Positions 31,851-40,968 of a stretch of 64,000 nt of DNA are shown piece after piece (the first letter of the stretch is position 1; each line of letters starts with the position of its first letter). The position numbers were made by a program, and so were the translations under genes. The notes beneath the pieces are model-generated. The model saw only the letters and a program-made list of their open reading frames with translations. It was not told the DNA's origin and made no database searches. The DNA is from UBA5336 sp038745855 (lineage in GTDB: Bacteria; Pseudomonadota; Alphaproteobacteria; Caulobacterales; Hyphomonadaceae), in the NCBI GenBank assembly GCA_038745855.1, contig JBCDLC010000005.1, positions 44,827 to 108,826 on the forward strand, given 5' to 3'.

Positions 31851-32408
31851 CTAGGCCCGACCCGGCGTCGACTGCAAACGCCCGGAGGGTACGCCGATAG
31901 CGCCCAGGGCGTCGTCCCACTTCGCGGCATGGTCTTCGCCAAAGAGCACACTTGGCACCGGATCCCCGACAATCCACGCGTTCTCCTTGAGCTCCATTTC
32001 GAGCTGGCCCGGTCCCCAACCTGAATAGCCGAGCGCCAGCAGCCATTTCCGAGGACGCTGGCCCGCTGCGATCGTGTGCAGGATCTCCCGGGTGGCGGTA
32101 AGGCAGAGGTCGTCGTAAATCGACAGGGTGGCATCCTCACACTGGACATCATCTGTGTGGACGACGAAGCCGCGATCGCTACCGACAGGTCCGCCATCGA
32201 GAATGATATCGCTAGCAAGGTCTGAATTGATGGGGATATCGAGTTGGTCCATCAGATCGGGCACTGACAGGTCCTCAAAGGGTTTGTTGAGCACGATACC
32301 CATCGCGTAATCATTATTGTGCGCGCATACGAGGATCACTGATCTCGAAAAGCGCTGGTCACCGATGTTGGGCATCGCAATCAGTAGCTTTCCTGTGAGG
32401 TTCGACAT
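31851..32408 (-). CDS. YqgE/AlgH family protein (UPF0301)
   Basis: A 185-residue cytosolic protein. Blocks: LLIAMPNIGDQRFSRSVILV at the N-terminus, GIVLNKP, GGPVGSDRGFVVH and GYSGWGPGQLEMELKENAW. The family is widespread; AlgH was tied to alginate in Pseudomonas but the biochemical role is unknown. It is divergent from the peroxiredoxin gene with 123 bp between the two starts. Confidence 0.93.
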   Translation of the reverse strand: MSNLTGKLLIAMPNIGDQRFSRSVILVCAHNNDYAMGIVLNKPFEDLSVPDLMDQLDIPINSDLASDIILDGGPVGSDRGFVVHTDDVQCEDATLSIYDDLCLTATREILHTIAAGQRPRKWLLALGYSGWGPGQLEMELKENAWIVGDPVPSVLFGEDHAAKWDDALGAIGVPSGRLQSTPGRA

Positions 32409-32531
32409 GGTCGTGTTGCTCCGCCTATATGGAGGCTCGACTATTCCCTGATGGTTGGCAAGGGGTGACTTAAAATCCTAGGCAGTGGCGCTATGGTCCT
32501 CTGGGATCGAGCATTGAGAGGAGATCAAGAC

Positions 32532-33014
32532 ATGGCGATCAAAGTCGGGGATGCGCTACCGGAAGCAACCTTCATGGAAATGACAGCAGACGGGCCCGTC
32601 CCTCGGTCCACGTCAGATGTGTTTGCGGGCAAGACCGTTGCCCTTTTCGCGGTGCCGGGAGCATTCACGCCAACCTGCTCGGTCAAACACCTTCCGAGCT
32701 TTGTCGAGAAAGCCGGCGCGTTAAAGGCGAAAGGGATTGATGACATCGTCTGTACGGCCGTGAACGATGTGTTCGTGATGGGCGCTTGGGGAAAAAGCGA
32801 GGGTGCGGATGCGAGCGTCAGAATGCTTGCGGATGGGAACGGGGCCTTTGCGAAAGCCATCGGACTCGAGCTTGATGCGTCCGGCTTCGGCATGGGCGGC
32901 CGGTCACAGCGATATTCCATGGTTGTCAAGGATGGCACCGTCGCCGAGTTGAACGTCGAGGATGGTGGCGAGTTCAAGGTTTCGAGCGCGGATTACATGC
33001 TCGCCCAACTCTGA
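32532..33014 (+). CDS. Peroxiredoxin, Prx5 group
   Basis: A 160-residue thiol peroxidase. The peroxidatic Cys49 is in PGAFTPTCS, followed by KHLPSF. Cys74 (IVCTAVND) is a second Cys seen in bacterial Prx5 members. Start ATG 32532 follows GAGGAGAT; an upstream GTG frame from 32493 is less likely. It reduces peroxides with glutathione, glutaredoxin or thioredoxin as donor. No separate operon partner. Confidence 0.94.
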   Translation: MAIKVGDALPEATFMEMTADGPVPRSTSDVFAGKTVALFAVPGAFTPTCSVKHLPSFVEKAGALKAKGIDDIVCTAVNDVFVMGAWGKSEGADASVRMLADGNGAFAKAIGLELDASGFGMGGRSQRYSMVVKDGTVAELNVEDGGEFKVSSADYMLAQL

Positions 33015-33137
33015 CAGGGATTGGTTGAGACCTTAAACACCGGGCTTCCGATTGAGGGGGCTCGGAAAGGCTCTGTTTATTGTATTTCGCTAAATGTTCC
33101 CCATCTCAGAAACAGGAATAATCGAGTAGGAATCTCC

Positions 33138-34097
33138 ATGGACATGGCCCTGACCACCTTTGCGTTTATCGCAATCATTGGCCTTGTCGCGCTCTTCGCG
33201 GCCTTCAAGTTCGTCCCCCAGGGCTTCAACTTCACCGTTGAGCGGTTCGGCCGCTACACTAAAACTCTTACACCGGGGATGCACACCATCGTTCCGGTGA
33301 TCGACCGGATCGGGCGCAAGATGAACATGATGGAATCGGTGCTGGACGTGCCGACCCAGGAGGTGATCACAAAAGACAATGCCATGGTGTCCTGTGACGC
33401 GGTAGTTTTTACCCAGGTGATCGATCCGGTTTCCGCAGCCTATGAGGTTAACGATCTGGAGCGTGCGATCACAAACCTCGCCATGACAAACATACGGACG
33501 GTGGTTGGCTCCATGGATCTGGACGAGGTCCTGTCCAACCGGGATGACATCAACGCGCGATTGTTATCGGTCATTGACCAGGCCACCAATCCCTGGGGCG
33601 TGAAGGTCACGCGGATCGAAATCGCGGACCTGACCCCGCCGGCTGATATCACGGAGGCCATGGCCCGGCAGATGAAGGCTGAGCGGCTCAAACGGGCGGA
33701 GATCCTGACCGCAGAGGGCGAGAAGCAATCGGCGATCCTCAAGGCGGAAGGCCTGAAGCAATCTCAGATCCTTGAAGCCGAGGGGCGGCGGGAGGCGGCG
33801 TTCCGGGACGCTGAAGCGCGGGAGCGCGAGGCGGAGGCTGAAGCGAAGGCAACGACCATGGTGTCGGAGGCGATCGCGCGGGGAGACGTCAACGCGATCA
33901 ATTACTTCCTCGGCCAGGCTTATGTGCAGGCGTTTGAAAAGCTCGCTGTGTCTAATCAGCAGAAAACCGTCATCATCCCGGCCGAGTTCTCTTCGATTCT
34001 TGGCACCATTGAGGGTGTGAAAGGACTTGCAGACGCTGCCAAGGATTCCCGTACCGGGTCACAGAGCGGAGCGGTCCCACCGACCGGTGGACGCTAG
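33138..34097 (+). CDS. qmcA: SPFH/stomatin-family membrane protein (QmcA-like)
   Basis: About 320 residues. One N-terminal membrane anchor precedes an SPFH/band-7 domain (FKFVPQGFNFTVERFGRYTK, PTQEVITKDNAMVSCDAVVF). A long Glu/Ala coiled coil (EGEKQSAILKAEGLKQSQIL) follows, then a tail ending TGGR. Such proteins form large membrane-bound rings; E. coli QmcA clears suppressors of FtsH/HtpX defects. The gene for an NfeD-family partner starts 48 bp downstream. ATG 33138 or 33144 both fit. Confidence 0.92.
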   Translation: MDMALTTFAFIAIIGLVALFAAFKFVPQGFNFTVERFGRYTKTLTPGMHTIVPVIDRIGRKMNMMESVLDVPTQEVITKDNAMVSCDAVVFTQVIDPVSAAYEVNDLERAITNLAMTNIRTVVGSMDLDEVLSNRDDINARLLSVIDQATNPWGVKVTRIEIADLTPPADITEAMARQMKAERLKRAEILTAEGEKQSAILKAEGLKQSQILEAEGRREAAFRDAEAREREAEAEAKATTMVSEAIARGDVNAINYFLGQAYVQAFEKLAVSNQQKTVIIPAEFSSILGTIEGVKGLADAAKDSRTGSQSGAVPPTGGR

Positions 34098-34144
34098 CTG
34101 GAAGGCCTTGCCCACAACACGACACAGGAGACGCAAGACTGGTC

Positions 34145-34609
34145 ATGGACATCATTTTCTCATCGATCACGATCTGGCACTGGCTGGTCCTTGGACTGGT
34201 GCTGGTGGGTATCGAGATGATGTTTGGCACGTTCGATCTGCTCTTCGTATCGATCGCTGCTTTTGCGACGGCCCTGTTCACTGCGCTCATGCCAGAGGTT
34301 GCGGCCGGCTGGGAGGTGCAGGCGGCGGCATTCGGGGCCATGTCTATCGGGCTTGTGATCATGGGGCGGACGGTGTTCGCCGGGATGCGCCGCATAGTGG
34401 GAGAGCACCCGACGCTGAACCGGCGCATGGACAGCCTTGTGGGCCAGCGCGGAAAGGTCACGGCAACGTTTTCTGCCGGGCAAGGCCGAGTGAAGATTGG
34501 CGATACCGAGTGGATGGCGTCGAGCCCGGAAGCGTCCAATCTGATAGAAGGCACGGCCATCGTCGTCGAACGCACCCAGCAGACGCAGGTGATTGTGCGC
34601 GCGATTTAA
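34145..34609 (+). CDS. NfeD-family membrane protein, short form
   Basis: A 154-residue protein. Two to three hydrophobic segments (WHWLVLGLVLVGIEMMFG, LLFVSIAAFATALFTALM, FGAMSIGLVIMG) are followed by an OB-fold-like C-terminal domain (LVGQRGKVTATFSAGQGRVK, WMASSP). This is the short NfeD form without a protease domain, as in YbbK/YbbJ pairs. It follows the QmcA-like gene and is presumed to act with it at the inner membrane. Confidence 0.9.
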   Translation: MDIIFSSITIWHWLVLGLVLVGIEMMFGTFDLLFVSIAAFATALFTALMPEVAAGWEVQAAAFGAMSIGLVIMGRTVFAGMRRIVGEHPTLNRRMDSLVGQRGKVTATFSAGQGRVKIGDTEWMASSPEASNLIEGTAIVVERTQQTQVIVRAI

Positions 34610-34648
34610 CGCTCTCGGCGATGCGGCACGACCTACACCCGGTTCACT

Positions 34649-36301
34649 CTAGAACAGGGAACCCTGGTCGACCGTATTGGCTTGTTTTCCAGCGGGGGCT
34701 GTCTTTCGGCTTTTGCGCGGTTTTTTTGCCTCGGTTGCCGCCGATGATTTTGTTGCTGGCTTGGCTTTCGGCTTTTGTCGCGCAGTCGGTGATTTCCGAG
34801 CGACGCCGATCGGTGCTGTGTCGATCTCACCATCGTTAAAGGCGAGGTTCAGAACGGTTTCCGCGCGCGCTTCGGCGGCTGTCCGGATCAAGGTTCCGTC
34901 GCTCTTGCGGACCATGGCAAAGCCGCGCTTGAGCACCGCCTTGTGCGAGAGGCTTTCAAGGAGCCGTCCATGGGCGGCGAGGGTATGGCGCTGGGCATCG
35001 AGGTGGCGCTTGAAGGCGGGTATCAGGCGTTGGGCTGTGGACGTGAAGCGCTCGCTGGATCTGGCGAGGTCCCGCTGGGTCGCTTCCGGCCTCAGCCGAG
35101 CGCCCGTTCGGGTGAAACGCAGGCGTTTGGCGGACGTGCTTTTGGAGAGGCTCTGGGCGAGTGCCTGCTGCGCCGTTTCAAGACGGTGGCGACGATTGGT
35201 GAGTAGGGTCCTTGGATCGGGTAGGCGCCCCGCCAAGCGATCCAAGCGGCCCCGCTGGCGGTCCGTCATGGCGCTGACAGCGCGCGGTAGGGCTGCACCG
35301 GTGTAGTCGAGACGCTGCCGCTTGGTTTCGAGCAGGGCTTCCGCCCGCGGCAGGCGCGCAGCGCGCAGCCGGTCTCGGCTCGTCCCCGTCTGACGGGTAA
35401 GGCTATGTTTCAAACGTTCATCGAAACCCGAGACCTGGAGCAAAAGTTCGGTGCGTACCGGGACGGCAATTTCTGCTGCGCCCGTGGGCGTCGGCGCTCG
35501 GGCATCGGACACGTAGTCGATCAACGTGGTGTCGGTTTCGTGCCCCACAGCGGATATCAGGGGGATCCTGCTCTCGAAGGCCGCACGGACAACAGCCTCC
35601 TCGTTAAAGGGCCAGAGGTCTTCAATGGACCCGCCGCCGCGTCCGACGATCAGGACGTCGGGGCGGCGGGCATCCGGCATGGCATTGAACCCGCGAATGC
35701 CGGCCTCGACCTGGGCGGCGGCGAGGTCGCCCTGGACCAGGGCTGGCCAGAGAATGACACGCACGGGGAAGCGGTCCCGAATGCGGTGCAGGATGTCACG
35801 GATCACAGCGCCTGTAGGGCTCGTCACAACCCCGACTGTCCGCGGCAGGAAGGGCAGGGGCTTTTTGTGCGCTGGATCGAATAACCCCTCGGCAGCCAAC
35901 TTTTTCTTCCGCTCTTCCAGAAGTGCCATGAGCGCGCCGACACCGGCTGGCCGCATGGACGAAGCGAGAAGCTGATAATTGGACCGGCCCGCATAGATCG
36001 AGAGCTTTCCCTCGGCGATGACTTCCAGCCCTTCTTCTGGACGGAAGGGAAGTTGGTTGACCTGCCCTTTCCACATCACCGTGTTGAGGACGGCCTTATC
36101 GTCCTTGATGTCTGCATACATGTGGCCGGATCGGGCGATCGTGACCCGTCCGAGCTCTCCGCGTACGCGAACATAATCGAAATTCGTCTCGATCGTTCGC
36201 CGGAGTGTGTCCGCAAGCTCGGATACTGAGAGTTCCGGGCGATTGGTGACGGCGGCCTGGTCCGCGCTGGTATCTGCGGGGGCGATGCGTGTGGTCGACA
36301 T
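34649..36301 (-). CDS. xseA: Exonuclease VII large subunit
   Basis: A 550-residue protein. The N-terminal OB domain starts at LSVSELADTLRRTIETNFDY and binds single-stranded DNA. The catalytic core follows (VGVVTSPTGAVIRDILHRI, RGGGSIEDLWPFNEE, RIPLISAVGHETDTTLIDYV), then a long coiled coil that carries the small subunits. It is longer than E. coli XseA by about 90 residues, mostly a Lys/Ala-rich tail (RQKPKAKPATKSSAATEAKK) ending in DQGSLF. The small subunit gene is not here. Divergent from purD across 128 bp. Confidence 0.95.
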   Translation of the reverse strand: MSTTRIAPADTSADQAAVTNRPELSVSELADTLRRTIETNFDYVRVRGELGRVTIARSGHMYADIKDDKAVLNTVMWKGQVNQLPFRPEEGLEVIAEGKLSIYAGRSNYQLLASSMRPAGVGALMALLEERKKKLAAEGLFDPAHKKPLPFLPRTVGVVTSPTGAVIRDILHRIRDRFPVRVILWPALVQGDLAAAQVEAGIRGFNAMPDARRPDVLIVGRGGGSIEDLWPFNEEAVVRAAFESRIPLISAVGHETDTTLIDYVSDARAPTPTGAAEIAVPVRTELLLQVSGFDERLKHSLTRQTGTSRDRLRAARLPRAEALLETKRQRLDYTGAALPRAVSAMTDRQRGRLDRLAGRLPDPRTLLTNRRHRLETAQQALAQSLSKSTSAKRLRFTRTGARLRPEATQRDLARSSERFTSTAQRLIPAFKRHLDAQRHTLAAHGRLLESLSHKAVLKRGFAMVRKSDGTLIRTAAEARAETVLNLAFNDGEIDTAPIGVARKSPTARQKPKAKPATKSSAATEAKKPRKSRKTAPAGKQANTVDQGSLF

Positions 36302-36429
36302 GGCATGGGAGCTAGCGCGGTTCGCCCAAGGCGGACAGAGTGGAGTGTGTATAAAACCAGCCCATAATCATTCCGGGCGAAAAAGGTTTGCCCTTGATCC
36401 CGGACGAAAGCCGGCCCATCGGGAGCGGC

Positions 36430-37719
36430 ATGAACATTCTCATCTTCGGCTCTGGGGGGCGAGAGCATGCGCTGGCCTGGAAAATTGCGCAGTCGGACCT
36501 GGTTGATACCGTCTGGTGCGCACCGGGCAATCCCGGCATGGATGAGGTGGGCCCGTGTTTCGACGTTGATCTTTCCGACATCGAAGCCATCGAGAAGCTG
36601 ACGCTGCAACTGGAGCCCGCACTGGTAGTCATCGGGCCGGAAGCGCCACTCGCCGCCGGCGCCGCCGACCTTCTCCGGTTGCGCGGATTCGATGTTTTTG
36701 GCCCAGGCAAGGCAGGCGCGCAGCTCGAGGCCTCAAAGGCCTATTCCAAGGCGTTCATGGCACGTCACGGCATCCCCACCGCCGCCTATAAGGAAGTGAC
36801 CACAGCCAGCGCCGCCTTTGATGCGCTCGAGGGATTCAATCCACCTTTTGTGCTCAAGGCCGACGGCCTGGCGGCGGGAAAGGGCGTGGTGATCGCCGAG
36901 ACACTTGCGGAGGCCCAAGCGGCGGCTGAGACCATGTTGGACGGCCAGTTCGGAGAGGCATCCCGCACGCTGGTTATCGAGGAATTCTTGGAGGGCGAAG
37001 AGGCGAGCCTTTTCGTGCTGACCGACGGTGAAGGCGCGGTGGACCTGCCCGCTGCCCAGGATCACAAGCGGGTAGGGGAAGGCGACACGGGCCCGAATAC
37101 GGGCGGGATGGGCGCCTACGCGCCAGCGCCGGTTATGACCGAGGCGGTCCGTGCCAAGGCGATTGATCAGATCATCGTGCCGACCCTTGAAGGGCTCGCG
37201 AAGGATGGGACAGCCTATAACGGCGTCCTTTATATTGGGCTGATGATTACCGAGGATGGCCCCCGTGTCGTCGAATACAATTGCCGCTTTGGCGATCCCG
37301 AATGCCAGGTGCTCATGGCGGGCCTGACGGGCGATATTGTTCCAGCCTTGCTGACGTGTGCCACGGGCGGGGTGGGGCACATGACTGCGGCCCTGCGCGA
37401 GATGATCGGCGTCAACGATTTCCAACCCTCAGCAACGGTGATCCTCGCGGCGAACGGCTATCCCGGATCCTACGAGAAGGGGTCAGTCATCAAGGGGGTC
37501 GCCGCGGCCGATACAGTGAGTGCCGTAAAGGTTTTCCATGCGGGTACGGACAAGGATGACGAAGGCGCGCTGGTCGCAAATGGCGGACGTGTGCTGGCCG
37601 TCACAGCGACAGGACCTTCAGTGGAGGCTGCCCTTGAGCAGGTCTATCAAGGGGTCGACGCGATCGATTGGCCAGGCGGATTTTGTCGCCGAGATATTGG
37701 TTGGCGGCTCAGGCGTTGA
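36430..37719 (+). CDS. purD: Phosphoribosylamine-glycine ligase
   Basis: About 429 residues. This ATP-grasp enzyme makes glycinamide ribonucleotide in purine synthesis. Blocks: MNILIFGSGGREHALAWKI at the start, PFVLKADGLAAGKGVVIA, LPAAQDHKRVGEGDTGPNTGGMGAY and GRV...A. ATG 36430 is chosen because the domain begins there; an in-frame GTG at 36388 is less likely. Divergent xseA-purD is a common arrangement in Alphaproteobacteria. An ACT protein gene follows at 17 bp. Confidence 0.96.
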   Translation: MNILIFGSGGREHALAWKIAQSDLVDTVWCAPGNPGMDEVGPCFDVDLSDIEAIEKLTLQLEPALVVIGPEAPLAAGAADLLRLRGFDVFGPGKAGAQLEASKAYSKAFMARHGIPTAAYKEVTTASAAFDALEGFNPPFVLKADGLAAGKGVVIAETLAEAQAAAETMLDGQFGEASRTLVIEEFLEGEEASLFVLTDGEGAVDLPAAQDHKRVGEGDTGPNTGGMGAYAPAPVMTEAVRAKAIDQIIVPTLEGLAKDGTAYNGVLYIGLMITEDGPRVVEYNCRFGDPECQVLMAGLTGDIVPALLTCATGGVGHMTAALREMIGVNDFQPSATVILAANGYPGSYEKGSVIKGVAAADTVSAVKVFHAGTDKDDEGALVANGGRVLAVTATGPSVEAALEQVYQGVDAIDWPGGFCRRDIGWRLRR

Positions 37720-37736
37720 AGGACGAATGAACTTCG

Positions 37737-38105
37737 ATGGCTGAACGAAATCTTTCGCGTCTGCTCGAGAAATTAGCGGTATACCGCCATCCTGGCGTTT
37801 GGGCCTATCGCGAAGGCCGCGGCAACGAAGATGCGGTGTTCACCTTTCGAGAGCGGGATGGTGATAGCCATATAGCACCAGCGGGTCCTGATGCGGCCCT
37901 TGATAATCGTTGGGTTTGGCTGGAATTGACGGTCTACTCCGATCTCAATGCCGTTGGGTTTCTGGCGGCCGTTGCCACCGCCCTTGCCGCTGAAGGTGTC
38001 CCTTGCAATGCGATCGCGGCCCTCCACCACGACCATATTTTCGTTCCAGATAGCCTGGCAGCACGCGCGATTGAAGCCATCGAGGCGCTTGCTGGCACGC
38101 AATAA
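37737..38105 (+). CDS. Stand-alone ACT-domain protein
   Basis: A 122-residue protein of the COG3602-type small ACT family. The core is the WVWLELTVYSDLNAVGFLAA strand-helix and VPCNAIAALHHDHIFVPDSL. ACT domains bind amino acids as regulators, but no ligand is known for this group. It starts 17 bp after purD and is probably co-transcribed with it, which might tie it to glycine or purine balance. Confidence 0.8.
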   Translation: MAERNLSRLLEKLAVYRHPGVWAYREGRGNEDAVFTFRERDGDSHIAPAGPDAALDNRWVWLELTVYSDLNAVGFLAAVATALAAEGVPCNAIAALHHDHIFVPDSLAARAIEAIEALAGTQ

Positions 38106-38186
38106 GCCCGTCTTGTCCATTGTCGCCCGGGTGCAGGGCACGTTAGACACATAGCGACGTATGATGATCGATCTGGGAGGTTCGCC

Positions 38187-39275
38187 GTGGTCCATGGCAC
38201 CGATGCACAGGAGCTATTCACAGGCACAAAGGCTGTTGCTGACAGTCATCGTTTTGATGAAGACAAGCTGGCAACCTGGTTAGCTGCCAATGTCGAAGGC
38301 TATAGCGGCCCGTTGGAGGTGCGCCAGTTCAAGGGTGGGCAGTCCAATCCGACCTATCAGCTCGTCACGCCTGGCAAGAAGTACGTCATGCGCCGGAAGC
38401 CGCCCGGTAAACTCCTGCCATCGGCCCATGCTGTGGACCGGGAATTCCGCGTAATCAGCGCGCTTCATCCCTTGGGCTATCCTGTGGCGCGGCCGTACGG
38501 ACTTTGCACCGACGATGATGTGATCGGCACCATGTTCTACGTCATGGACATGGTTGAGGGCCGGATCCTTTGGGACGGCACCTTGCCCGGTAGTGCGCCG
38601 GCCGAGCGGCGCGCCATCTACGAAGCGAAATGCAAGACCTTCGCAGCGCTCCACAACGTGGATTGGCGGGCGGTCGGACTAGAGGGCTTCGGGAAGGAGG
38701 GCGACTATGTCGCCCGGCAGATCCACAGGTGGACCAAGCAGTACAAGGCATCGGAAACCGAAACCATCACGGCGATGGATAAGCTGATCGAGTGGCTGCC
38801 GAAAAACATCCCGGCTGGCGATACCACCACGATTGTCCATGGCGATTACAGGCTGGACAACATGGTCTTGCATCCAACGGAATCACGCGTGATCGCCGTT
38901 CTGGATTGGGAGCTTTGTACGCTCGGCGATCCCTTGGCTGATTTCACCTATCATCTCATGAATTGGGTGATGCCGAGCACCGATCCCAGTCGGAAGGCCC
39001 TGGTCGACATTGACGATCTCGATGCGCACGGCATCCCGACGATGGAGCAGTATGTCGAAATCTACTGCGAAGCGACCGGGCGGACAGGGCTGCCAGAGGT
39101 CGACTACTACTTCGCCTACAACGCCTTCCGTCTGGCCGGAATCTGCCAAGGCATTGTTGGCCGTGTTCGTGACGGAACCGCAAACAGTCCCCAGGCCGCA
39201 GCGATGGCGGAACGCGTCCGACCTCTCGCGGAGTTCGCGCTCGACCGGGCGCAAAAAGCCGGCATGACGGTTTGA
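38187..39275 (+). CDS. Aminoglycoside-phosphotransferase-like kinase, ACAD10 type
   Basis: A 362-residue APH-fold protein. The glycine loop/lysine region reads FKGGQSNPTYQLVTPGKKYV, then REFRVISAL, the catalytic loop VHGDYRLDNMVLHP and the metal Asp in VLDWELCTLGDPLAD. In mammals ACAD10/11 carry this domain fused to acyl-CoA dehydrogenases and phosphorylate 4-hydroxy acyl-CoAs; bacterial stand-alone forms go with acyl-CoA catabolism, not antibiotic resistance. GTG 38187 follows GGGAGG at good spacing. No dehydrogenase adjoins. Confidence 0.9.
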   Translation: MVHGTDAQELFTGTKAVADSHRFDEDKLATWLAANVEGYSGPLEVRQFKGGQSNPTYQLVTPGKKYVMRRKPPGKLLPSAHAVDREFRVISALHPLGYPVARPYGLCTDDDVIGTMFYVMDMVEGRILWDGTLPGSAPAERRAIYEAKCKTFAALHNVDWRAVGLEGFGKEGDYVARQIHRWTKQYKASETETITAMDKLIEWLPKNIPAGDTTTIVHGDYRLDNMVLHPTESRVIAVLDWELCTLGDPLADFTYHLMNWVMPSTDPSRKALVDIDDLDAHGIPTMEQYVEIYCEATGRTGLPEVDYYFAYNAFRLAGICQGIVGRVRDGTANSPQAAAMAERVRPLAEFALDRAQKAGMTV

Positions 39276-39397
39276 TTGCAATAAAGGCCACCGTTTCCGC
39301 TGGTAAGCCCGGTCAAGGTCACCACGGGCAGGATATCCGATGTCCTAGGCGCGGAACCAGGGCAATCGGCACGAGGGGCAACAGGGAAGGGCGCAGT

Positions 39398-40720
39398 ATG
39401 CCAACCAGAATGATGGGGATCGCCGCCTTGGTCGGCATTTTTCTCTCAGGAATTGCCCTGGCGCAAACGCCTGATGCGCCTCCCGATGACGAGGTGGTGC
39501 TCCAAACCGTTATTCATGCGGGCCACCTGATGGCAGTGCCCGGTAATGGCTACGCGACCGAGCAGACCATTGTGTTGGAAAATGAGCGGATCACGGAGAT
39601 CCTTGCCGGCTACCAAGTGCCAGAAGGTGCAGCGGTGATCGATCTAAGGAATGCCTACGTCCTGCCAGGATTGATCGATAGTCATGTGCATCTGCTTTCG
39701 GAAAATGGACCTGGACGCCGCTTAAAGACGTTCACGGACAGCGCTGCTGACGTGGCCTTCGACGGTGCTCAATACGCTCGGCGAACCTTGGTTGCTGGGT
39801 TCACGACCGTGCAGGATGTTGGCGGGTTGAACGATGCGATCTTTGCCCTTCGCGACGCGACCGCCGATCGCCGCATCGCTGGTCCTCGCATCCGCGCATC
39901 GGGCCGTTCTGTTGCAGTAACCGGTGGCCATGGCGACACCAATGGCTATTCGGCCAAGGTCATGGAGATGTTGACCGGCGCGAATATTTGTAACGGAGCG
40001 GACGACTGCCGGCGGGCCGTCCGACAGCAGATCAAGGAAGGCGCCGATCTCATCAAGATCACCGCAACCGGCGGGGTCTTGTCCAATACATCGGCTGGTC
40101 TCGAACAGCAGTTCACGGACGAGGAATTGGAGGCGATCGTGGAGGCGGCACGCTCCATGGGTCGCAAGGTGACCGCCCATGCCCATGGCAAGAGCGGGAT
40201 TGATGCTGCGCTCAAGGCCGGTGTAAAATCCATCGAACACGGCACGTATCTGGACGAAGAAAGCATCGCGCTCTTCAAGAAGAACGACGCTGTGCTGGTG
40301 CCCACCGTACTTGCTGGCGTTACCGTAACCGGCTGGACAAATGAGCCTTGGTTACCTGCTGCATCTCGAGAGAAAGCGGCGATCGTTGGTCCCCAGATGC
40401 TGGATATGCTTAGAAGAGCCAGAGAAGGCGGCGTCACGGTCGCGTATGGGACCGATACCGGAGTGTCAAAACATGGCGGCAACGCCGATGAATTCGCGCT
40501 GATGGTTGAGGCTGGGTTCACTCCCGAAGAAGCTATCCGCTCAGCCACTGTAGTTGCATCGGAACATTTGGAAATGGCTGACGACATCGGAACGCTTGTT
40601 CCGGGGAAGTTTGCCGACGTGATCGCCGTTTCTTCCGATCCATTGCGGGATATCCAGGCGCTCGCAGCAGTCGATTTCGTCATGAAGGGTGGCGTCGTAT
40701 ACAAAGCCCCGGCACCGTAG
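39398..40720 (+). CDS. Exported amidohydrolase (Xaa-Pro dipeptidase/imidazolonepropionase-like)
   Basis: About 440 residues. A signal peptide (GIAALVGIFLSGIALAQT) is followed by the amidohydrolase barrel. Metal ligands visible: HVHL near the N-terminus, the Lys of LIKITATGG that is carbamylated in relatives, His in AHAHG and IEHGTYL, and Asp in YGTDTGVS. This set matches the subgroup with bacterial prolidases and aryl-dipeptidases acting in the periplasm. ATG 39398 follows AGGGAAGGG; starts up to 39272 overlap the kinase gene. Substrate is unproven. Confidence 0.92.
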   Translation: MPTRMMGIAALVGIFLSGIALAQTPDAPPDDEVVLQTVIHAGHLMAVPGNGYATEQTIVLENERITEILAGYQVPEGAAVIDLRNAYVLPGLIDSHVHLLSENGPGRRLKTFTDSAADVAFDGAQYARRTLVAGFTTVQDVGGLNDAIFALRDATADRRIAGPRIRASGRSVAVTGGHGDTNGYSAKVMEMLTGANICNGADDCRRAVRQQIKEGADLIKITATGGVLSNTSAGLEQQFTDEELEAIVEAARSMGRKVTAHAHGKSGIDAALKAGVKSIEHGTYLDEESIALFKKNDAVLVPTVLAGVTVTGWTNEPWLPAASREKAAIVGPQMLDMLRRAREGGVTVAYGTDTGVSKHGGNADEFALMVEAGFTPEEAIRSATVVASEHLEMADDIGTLVPGKFADVIAVSSDPLRDIQALAAVDFVMKGGVVYKAPAP

Positions 40721-40968
40721 CAGGCGCACACCGAACGACCGACAAGTAGCCAGGACACGCCCGGTACGAGCTGATGGCGCCAGGTCGTATCAGCCCCTAG
40801 ACGTCCTCTCGATCGAATCACGGGTGTTTTGTGTGCTCGCACGGCGGCTGAGCCGGTCCGGCCGGCCTCGCCAGGCCCGGGAAGCGCTTTGACTTCGTAC
40901 CGGAAAGATTGGAAGACAGTGGTGCGCAACCCCAGAAAGCCGGGATTTCGCGCATTGAAGGGTGCTGA

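Noticed and set aside
38187..39275. Aminoglycoside resistance kinase
   Set aside because: The blocks (FKGGQSNPTYQL, DWELCTLGDPLAD) are those of the ACAD10-type acyl-CoA-linked kinases, not of resistance enzymes.
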